Assembly (NCBI GenBank): GCA_017607445.1
Contig: JAEVHH010000002.1
Location: 7,408,001-7,472,000 of the forward strand
Origin: Histoplasma ohiense
Lineage: Eukaryota; Ascomycota; Eurotiomycetes; Onygenales; Ajellomycetaceae
Direction: 5' to 3'
DNA length: 64,000 bases
The number at the start of each line of letters is the position of its first letter. The first letter of the stretch is position 1. The notes below the pieces were generated by a model. It saw nothing but the letters and a program-made list of their open reading frames with translations. It searched no databases and was not told the origin of the DNA. The position numbers and the translations under genes were made by a program. This document shows, piece after piece, positions 57,207-64,000 of this stretch.

Positions 57207-58371
57207 TTACCTCCTAGCCATCAACCTCAAGCCGCTACTGGAAACCCGGGCAAGTACTGTACATATCCATTGCTGCATTTCTGGTTCAATGTCTGGTTCT
57301 GATAAATTGATGCCAATGCGCTCGGCCAAACACTCCATACACTTCTTATATTTCCAGATTTCAGCAATGAGCTTGCAATTCACTTCTCTCAAATTTCCTC
57401 TTTCCTTTTCATACTGACAAATCAGCACTTCCTTCGTCGCTAAAAGTGCACAATTCTGAGATTCAAGGGGTTGATACTCTCATCTCGAGCGTCGTTGTAT
57501 GTTTTCCTTGGTCGATTATCTGTGCTATCTTCGCGGCCCCTCTGCGTATTTCTTGTGCTGCTTCACGGCCTGCACCAGGCCCATCGACTTTCAACGTGGA
57601 CGGTCCATTCGTCGTCAAGACATGCATGACATTGTCGTCCCGGGCGGTCGTGGGTGCGATTACCGGAAATAGGCCTGCCTCATACTGTCGGCATCGGGCG
57701 CGTTCCAGATCACGCTGGATAAGTGCTAGACCTTCTTTCTCTTTCCCTCGAACAATGGCATCCATGAGGGAACTATTTGCTGTGTTCATCTCATGTTTGA
57801 ACTCATCAGTCTCCATTGCAATAGCTTTGTTCTTCTTGAGGAGCACGGTGTTGGTGTTCCCAAGACGATTGATACGATCCACAAACTGTTCCTTTTTATT
57901 CCGCATACTGTTTAGCTGGTATACCAAGCGGTGAATATGTTGTTGCATGTTAGCTATGGTCTTCTCAGCCTCTGTTGCCAAATTTTCGACAGCGACATTC
58001 TGTTGCTTCTGATATCCAAGCTCTTCCCTCAGAGAAATAATCTCGGCATCACGTAATTGGGCTCTTTCTAATGCGCTTTTCTTCCTTGCCTATTCCTTGC
58101 CCTTTGCATTCTCCAGTCTCGAACGAATACTAGAAAGCTCCTCGCCATGGCTACTGAACGTTGCCTGCAATCTTGCCACCTCGCGGTAATGCAAATCCTC
58201 CAGACGCTCGATCGTTGCTAGGTATTCGGTGATATCATGTTTGTCCATTGACAGATCAGTGTCATAATGGGGGCGGATTGAAGACACTGACGCCGACCGT
58301 CGCAATGATCGTGCCCCATTTAGGGGACTGGAGGGATAATGCTGGCACGCTTGATTCGTCTTGACAACCAA
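57207..58371 (-). pseudogene. Coiled-coil protein with an in-frame TAG and a frameshift
   Basis: The minus strand, in one frame from 58,371 to 57,463, reads SLRRSASVSSIRPHYDTDLS then MDKHDITEYLATIERLEDL (ATG at 58,248). ENAKGKE and a TAG (near 58,090) follow, continuing directly SALERAQLRDAEIISLREEL, NMQQHIHRLVYQLNSMRNKK and GLALIQRDLERARC. Near 57,465 the frame shifts by one base, and the reading goes on ESQNCALLATKEVLICQYEK and MARR, stop, at 57,207. Heptad-like Leu/Ile spacing and the lack of Pro over about 250 residues indicate a long coiled coil. Neither lesion is bridged by an intron. It could be a live gene if both lesions are sequencing errors, but two independent ones make decay likelier. 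Confidence 0.6.
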
Positions 58372-58971
58372 GTTTGAAGATAGTGCAGGCAGGCTAAATA
58401 GTTTGAGTATTGGTGGAATTTGTTTAGCCAGAAGAGATATATCTGTGGAACTTTTTAGAAGGCGGAGGAAGTGCTTTATATATTGCTCTAAACGAATTCT
58501 ATTTCATCCACCGCCCACCGCCATTGAGAACACTTGCAACAACCACCCATCTCAACCAATGTGAAAAAAGCCGTTAGGCTCGGTCTTCAATGTTGCTACG
58601 ATGTTAATTAAATTGCAGTAGTCAATGATGCTCTTGTAATTAACGGATGTGAGAATAAACGATTTTTGTTAATGTATACTGCAGTCCATATACAATTTAA
58701 AAACTGACAGAGGGACTAAATTCCAAAGAGATAAAGCACTGAAGAATTATGCCATAAACTTCAAATAGAAATGACTGAAATGTCAACCATGAAAATAGAG
58801 GTAAGGTAGACTTGTGTGGGATTAGGGGCTTTTGTAGCTGTGGGTGTCACTCAGAATTTACACAATGTTTAGTTCTGCTGGGTGTGAGAAGGTCATGTGA
58901 CCGTATTCCCATCCTGCTCGATTGGAACAGATTTAACAAGGTGTTTAGAGATTTAACGAGGTGTTAGAAAA
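58372..58971. other. Intergenic region with a duplicated leader motif
   Basis: AT-rich spacer between divergent genes. GATTTAACAAGGTGTTTAGA and GATTTAACGAGGTGTTAGAA stand in tandem at about 58,930-58,970, directly before the ATG of the BMT6-like gene. Confidence 0.5.
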
Positions 58972-60474
58972 ATGGCTCAATCACATCGGCGTGGAAAGGA
59001 TGGGCCGAAGCCAAACGGAAAGAATGGCGCTAAGCCAAAGAGCGCACCCGACATGGCATATAAATCTGCCAGCGTTAAAAGTGGTGGGAAATCCTCCAGC
59101 AAGCGCCCGGAATCGGTGGGCGGGCTCTCTTCCTCCAACGATGGAAACAGCAGACCGGCTCTACAGACGAAAAAATTACCACTTCCGCTTCAACAATTGC
59201 TCCTGAATGTTTTCCAGTATGGTATCCTCTCCGATAGGGATTCTAAGACAGAAGCATTATCGCGACCTTTATCAGAATTGGTCCAGATATTGAAGACCCA
59301 CCTTTATCATCGGGACTTTATATCTGCATTTGCTGATGCAAATGAAGAGTTGCTCAAAGCATACGCGCTACGTTGGAGTGCCGGAAGGGCCTTAGGCTAT
59401 GCGGGTATATTTGCATCTGTTTTAGAGATGATTATTCAGCATCGTACTGTGGTTGCTGGAAACGACAAAGCTGGTCAGCATGTCGTTTGTATTGGAGGAG
59501 GTGCAGGAGCAGAAATTGTTGGACTGGCTGCGGCGTGGAGGTGGCTGCATGATGGGGGAATATCCAATGCCCCAGCAGCTGTTACTTCGGATCGCGCGGC
59601 TGAATTCTCTTCAATGAGCAACAATTTTAGGAATATATCATTGGAAAATGAGATGGAGCCAGCACAGATTCCTGACACTGATACGGAACTTGCAGGCCAG
59701 CAACCGTTTTCAAATTTCTCGATCACCTCTATCGATATTGCTGACTGGTCTTCCCTTGTCAACACCCTCAACAAAGCAATTTTATCCGAATCTATACCGT
59801 CGTCGATGGCTTTCCCTGCGCCGTTGATACCTCCCACGAATCCAGAGAGTCAAGTTGATGGGCAGTTTCAGGTTTATTTTAAGAAAGCAGACGTATTGAA
59901 ACTCACAGATCAGGAAATGCGTTCCCTGTTCAGCCCACCTAGGAACGTGAATGGTGATATGAAGTTCGATTGGCTAGCTATGAAGCGAAACGACAATATG
60001 CTGGTCACTCTGATGTTCACGTTGAACGAGTTGTTCTTAACATCGATATCTATGACGACGGCATTCCTGCTTCGGCTAACGGATATGCTCCATCCTGGGA
60101 CAATACTGCTCGTTGTCGACAGTCCCGGGAGTTATTCGACTGTCTCATTTGCTACTAGCAAGGAAAATTCCACGCAAAAATCGTCAAATTCCAGTACACC
60201 CCCTCCTTCCAGGGAAGACCGCACAACGCGCCAAGATGTAAAGGCGTCTGCAACGAAATCGAACCACCCGATGTCACAAAGAAACTACCCAATGCGTTTT
60301 CTTCTCGATCATGCCTTACTTTCCGTTGCTGATGGGAATTGGGAACGCGTTGTGTCAGAAGATTCCCGGTGGTTCCGAAGAGATACAACCCTGCTGAAGT
60401 ATCAGGTTGGGGACGGAATTGGGTTGGAGGATATGAGAGTCCAAATCCATGTCTATCGAAGGCTAAGGGGTTGA
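58972..60474 (+). CDS. BMT6: 25S rRNA uridine-N3 methyltransferase, BMT6-like
   Basis: The intronless frame encodes 500 residues. The first 65 are basic and Lys/Ser/Gly-rich (HRRGKDGPKPNGKNGAKP), fitting a nucleolar signal. The core is the family once called DUF3115: LPLPLQQLLLNVFQYGIL, YHRDFISAFADANEELLKAY, then RWSAGRALGYAGIF. The SAM-binding glycine loop is HVVCIGGGAGAEIVGLAA at about 169-186. Next come FQVYFKKADVLKLTDQEM and FTLNELFLTSISMTTAFLL. The end, YPMRFLLDHALLSVADGNWE then YQVGDGIGLEDMRVQIHVYR, is characteristic. Yeast Bmt6 methylates U2843 of 25S rRNA. The residue specificity here is inferred from family. A disordered insert (NSTQKSSNSSTPPPSRED) precedes the C-terminal block. Confidence 0.88.
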   Translation: MAQSHRRGKDGPKPNGKNGAKPKSAPDMAYKSASVKSGGKSSSKRPESVGGLSSSNDGNSRPALQTKKLPLPLQQLLLNVFQYGILSDRDSKTEALSRPLSELVQILKTHLYHRDFISAFADANEELLKAYALRWSAGRALGYAGIFASVLEMIIQHRTVVAGNDKAGQHVVCIGGGAGAEIVGLAAAWRWLHDGGISNAPAAVTSDRAAEFSSMSNNFRNISLENEMEPAQIPDTDTELAGQQPFSNFSITSIDIADWSSLVNTLNKAILSESIPSSMAFPAPLIPPTNPESQVDGQFQVYFKKADVLKLTDQEMRSLFSPPRNVNGDMKFDWLAMKRNDNMLVTLMFTLNELFLTSISMTTAFLLRLTDMLHPGTILLVVDSPGSYSTVSFATSKENSTQKSSNSSTPPPSREDRTTRQDVKASATKSNHPMSQRNYPMRFLLDHALLSVADGNWERVVSEDSRWFRRDTTLLKYQVGDGIGLEDMRVQIHVYRRLRG

Positions 60475-60549
60475 CAGCAGAGTCCGTACAAAGCCTAATA
60501 CCTTAGGTTCTGGGCCTCCAGCATATTCTGTACCTCATGGCAACCCCCC

Positions 60550-60604
60550 GCACCCCCTCATTCCCCCCCCACTATCATAGAATATAGTGGTGGTGTGGGG
60601 GTGC
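60550..60604 (+). terminator. Strong stem-loop downstream of the BMT6-like gene
   Basis: GCACCCCC (60,550-60,557) pairs with GGGGGTGC (60,597-60,604). Inside, CCACTAT pairs with ATAGTGG around the loop CATAGAAT. It starts 76 bp after the stop codon. It may act in RNA 3'-end formation or stability, or may be a small inverted-repeat insertion. Confidence 0.45.
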
Positions 60605-61918
60605 CGCGAGTACCTGTTCAGCCAACATTGAACGGCAGACATTCTATTTGCTGTAACAGTACCCCAGACAGGGTCCACTCTAAGCCACCGTCGTAGGTTC
60701 CTTTTGACCTAGCCTGTATCTCGGACATTTCACCGCTAGCAGTGCGCATGGGGATATGTTTATTTCACATGTTGATATTGAGTTGAGAAAGTTAATCAAG
60801 AAATCGAAGATATATACGGATCGAGTTCAACCCGTTATCTCCCCGCGGCAGGAAAGATCAAAACTAAATATGATCAGTAACCTCACCAAAATATGTGGAG
60901 ATTGCTGCTGATAGATACGTAATAAACCAAGGCATTGAAACTTTTTTGACATCCAAAGAATTACTTGAAATCAAAACAATTTCCTCCGGGAAAGAAAGAT
61001 CAAAGAAAATGAAACAGAACAATACTATGAGGTGTAGCGTATAGACAGCATGTGGTTTTAGAACCCTACATATATTCTGGTGATGTCAATGTTCCCCTGA
61101 ACACACCCAGCTCAGGAACTCGCATGTAGAGAGGAATTGTTGGTCTGCTGTCACTCATAGCTTTTATTCTTTTGTCCTTTGTAGTAATTTTCTACTTGTT
61201 TTCATTCTTCTTATATTTAATATGCCTATCATCTTGAAATGGAACAAAACCATATTCTACTCATTCAGGGTCCTGACTGTAAACCAAATACTCCTGCAAC
61301 TTTTATCGTTTAGATGTTGCTCAGATCTGCCTTTGTGGATAATTGTGCTGTGATATGGCCATGCTCCTTTTTCGTGACCTCACAGGTCCTCTCCTCTCCC
61401 CGATGGAAGTGTACTCAAGATTTCTCGGTTTGAGAAGAATTCGTTCCAACAGCCCGTGTAAAGTTGTTTATAGCTCTCAACACTCCTCAAACATACTCGA
61501 ATTATTTCTGATATTCTTCTCGTGTAACTTCTTCCCAGATGCTATCGGCCGAGCAAGTACACTGGATCTGTTCAGGGTGTGAATTGCTATACTCTCCCTA
61601 ACCGCTGGCTGCTTCTCAGCAGCTCTGACGGAAGACTCTTCCCGTTTTCAAATACCAATTGCTGATTTTTCTGTCTTCCTGACGCTACAGGACGGCTGCT
61701 GCGTCATATGTTTTTGTCTATTCCTTGATCAATAGATCAATGGCAGATTCGAACATCCGTTCCTTCCCAACTTCTCCCCAGTTCTGCCTATATCCATATA
61801 CGTATATATATGTTCTTGAAATAGGTATCATCAGATTTTTCTCGCAGTCCCTAATACACCAACGTCACGAACCCTCCAGTAGCTTCCGAAGTCTTGATAG
61901 ATAGATATTCTAACGACG
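60605..61918. other. Intergenic region, promoter side of the cutinase gene
   Basis: No gene is supported. TATATATA near 61,803-61,810, about 110 bp before the cutinase ATG, is a plausible TATA element. The rest is AT-rich with a pyrimidine bias. Confidence 0.4.
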
Positions 61919-62909
61919 ATGCGGACTGCCCTCGCAATAGCGCCAGTGATTTCCCTCATCCTCGCAATTGCCCATCTGGCAATCGCAATCCTGCTCCCAA
62001 TACCAGCCGCGCAAGCACAGACTGCCACCGTCTCTTGCGCAGCCATAACCATAATCACAGCGCGCGGCACCTCCGAAGAACCCGGCGAAGGCCGTCTGGC
62101 TAGCATCGCCAGCGATCTTGCCAATGAGTGCCAGAACAGCAAGCGAATCGCGCTTGATTACCCCGCGGATCTGTTCCCGTACTCCCTCTCGTTATACAAG
62201 GGGATTCAAGCTTTGACTGGCCTTTTAAACACGTCCGTGTCAAGTTGTCCGCAGTCGAAGATTGTGCTACTGGGGTATTCACAGGGTGCCCACGTTATTG
62301 GCAATGTATTGTGTGGCGGAGCCTTTGCGGAGCGGGCGGTTGATCGGACCATTGCGGATAAAGGTACGCAATAGACGTTGTTGCGAGTTATTGTCGTCGC
62401 TTGGACGGTTACAATCTGTCCGTGGTGGGAATGGGGGAAAGAGGAAAGAAAAAGACAATACAAAGCTAGTGGGATATCAACATAGTGTTTGGTTTTTCTT
62501 TCTTTTAGTTAACTCCAAATTGTATCTTGGAAACTCTTGTAGTGTCTGCGATTATTTTCATGGCTGATCCGCGCCACGTACCTGGCAAATCGTTCGATGT
62601 TGGCAGTTCAACTAGGAGCGGTGTAAGTTATTTTCCTTTCTTTCCGCTCCAGGTCATTCCCTTGTCTTAATTTGAAGCACATTGGTCCCTGGAGATGTTC
62701 AGTCCTACTCAATGTTCTCAATGTAACTATCTTGCCAGCTCTTCCCACGCCCGGATTCCGAAGCATGCGACGCGTATGCTTCTCGCATGCGGTCCTACTG
62801 TGACTCGGGGGATCCGGTCTGCGACTCAGGCTTTGACAGGGAAGTCCATAGTGCTGTTGTGGAGAAGTATCGGTCTTATGCTGTTGCTTTTGTTAGTGGG
62901 TTTCTTTGA
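61919..62909 (+). CDS. Secreted cutinase / CE5-family esterase, three exons
   Basis: Exons are 61,919-62,363, 62,543-62,622 and 62,739-62,909. The introns run GTACGC...TTGTAG (179 nt) and GTAAGT...GCCAG (116 nt). The product has 231 residues with an N-terminal signal sequence (about 1-34, ending AAQAQ). The alpha/beta-hydrolase core reads ITIITARGTSEEPGEG, DYPADLFPYSLSLYKGIQAL, the nucleophile elbow VLLGYSQGAHVIGN, and SAIIFMADPRHVPGKSF. Asp and His come from the last exon: CDSGDPVCDSG and VHSAVVEKYRSYA. Ser, Asp and His of the triad are all present, as are paired cysteines. CE5 covers cutinases and acetylxylan esterases. The long ARGT-to-GYSQG spacing leans to the latter, but the substrate is not decided. 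Exon 1 alone has a stop after the donor, so splicing is required. Confidence 0.9.
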
Positions 62910-64000
62910 GAAGTTATGCCGGCGGTGTGGTATTGATATTAGTGTACTCAAATTTATTTGGTGCAGATGGTGACCCATGGTCATCTCATGATGAATTGCT
63001 TTTAATTATTCGTGTTTTCCTGCCCTCATCTCCTCTGTTCTCGTTTTGTTTGAGCGCTTATAAGAAATGTGCGGAGCGAGTAAATGTATGGATTTTAGTT
63101 TTCATGGATACCCCTTGTATCGTTAACGTGAGCTAGGTATGTTTCTCGGTTGTGGCATTTTTTTATGCTAATATTATTGCCAGCACGAGTCCTAGGCAGA
63201 CAAATAGCGTAACTAGAGGATGAGTTTATGTAAGTATCAAAGCAGTGGTCTATATTCTATATTGTATTATCCCAGGTATTAAAACAGTGCAAATAGACAA
63301 CCCTAACCAATAAAAAAAAATATCAAGACATGAGAGACCCTGGTGAAGAAAAAGTAGCCAAAGTAGAAAGAGTTGTTTAAGCGGCAGAGGGTTTCCAAAC
63401 GCCAATGACTTAGCTTTCTCTATTCAGCTTCGACAGGTATTGTACATTGCATGGCGACCAGTGAAGGCAGCATGCTCGTTTCCCATACGCGCCAAACCAG
63501 GCCCTGAGGCCTATTTTCTAAACTTTAATCGTATCTTACAAATATAAATGGATGAATTCACTGCCATCGCAACCTCGGTTCCGAATCGACGCCTGCCATC
63601 TCAGGCGGAACGCTCGTCTCATATTTGTAGTAGTCGCTGCGGTCATCTGGTATCGTAAGTGGTGTTGAATATCCGCTAGATTTCTGCGATCGGTCCGTCA
63701 TGCTGGATACTTCTACGAGCTAGATTTGTCTCTGTTAGTTGAAAGCATAACCAGTGCGTGGTTTATTTTTACTTATTTTCACAGGGGTATATGATGGAAC
63801 TTGCCATTTGTGCGTGGGAGTTTGTTGTTTGGCATAAGCCCGGGGATGCACTACGGCTGAGGTTTTGATGTCGAGGGTCGATGTGCACGGAGGCGAAGGA
63901 CGGAGATTGGAATGGGGATGGAGTTTGAACCGAAACGGAACGACGATCAATCAAACTGGGACAATACTCGGATAGGGCTCGACGGTATTCCAGGAGAGGA
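62910..64000. other. Right-edge region, no supported gene
   Basis: The 3' flank of the esterase gene, then AT-rich DNA. On the minus strand 63,735-63,954 two overlapping short frames could be part of a gene continuing beyond the window, but no motif is visible. Confidence 0.35.

Noticed and set aside
1..64000. CRISPR arrays, rRNA genes, biosynthetic gene cluster
   Set aside because: No regularly spaced repeats, no rRNA-like sequence, and no polyketide, peptide or terpene synthase motifs were seen on either strand.

Overview
The window looks like nuclear DNA of a filamentous ascomycete, most likely a eurotiomycete and possibly an onygenalean. The genes carry short introns (about 40-130 nt) with GT...AG ends and CTAAC-type branch points. 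The proteins are typical of that group, and the transposons are almost free of CG dinucleotides, a state known from Coccidioides-type repeats. The order-level placement is inference from style and remembered families, since no search was possible. I found no rRNA gene, no convincing complete tRNA gene and no CRISPR array.

Left part (1-17,300): a partial unknown gene at the left edge, two divergent-family F-box genes (2,468-3,301 plus; 3,815-5,367 minus), a large conserved gene that is now a multi-lesion pseudogene (6,896-9,749 minus), a small AN1 zinc-finger gene (12,988 plus), a three-exon FAM32A-like gene (14,625-15,340 minus) and a PP2A activator of the PTPA family (15,800-17,260 minus).

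First transposon island (about 17,400-21,430): a mutated Crypton-type tyrosine recombinase followed in the same orientation by a DUF3716-like cysteine-rich ORF, ending next to a tRNA-like module. Then come a DUF202 membrane protein (22,519-23,627 plus) and a long disordered Pro/Ser-rich protein (25,178-27,835 minus).

Second island (about 30,480-42,970): a decayed Helitron on the minus strand, cut in two by a complete 5,941-bp Ty3/gypsy chromovirus. The gypsy element has 471-bp LTRs, a 5-bp target duplication and a self-complementary primer-binding site. Another DUF3716-like relic sits at its left end. Mutation is almost purely C-to-T/G-to-A, producing many in-frame TGA codons.

Right part (43,000-64,000): a long gene-poor stretch, a secreted GH24 (phage-type) lysozyme (46,882-47,541 minus), a coding remnant at 48-49 kb, and a glutamine-dependent NAD synthetase with 18 exons (49,574-52,712 minus). 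A TIR-bearing TA-flanked element lies 120 bp upstream of the synthetase. After these come an APH-family kinase-like gene (54,454-55,668 minus), three decayed gene fragments (56.3-58.4 kb), a BMT6-like rRNA methyltransferase (58,972-60,474 plus) and a three-exon cutinase/CE5 esterase (61,919-62,909 plus). Housekeeping genes (NAD synthesis, rRNA methylation, PP2A control) are thus interleaved with decaying gene copies and transposons. No gene set here looks like an operon or a biosynthetic cluster.
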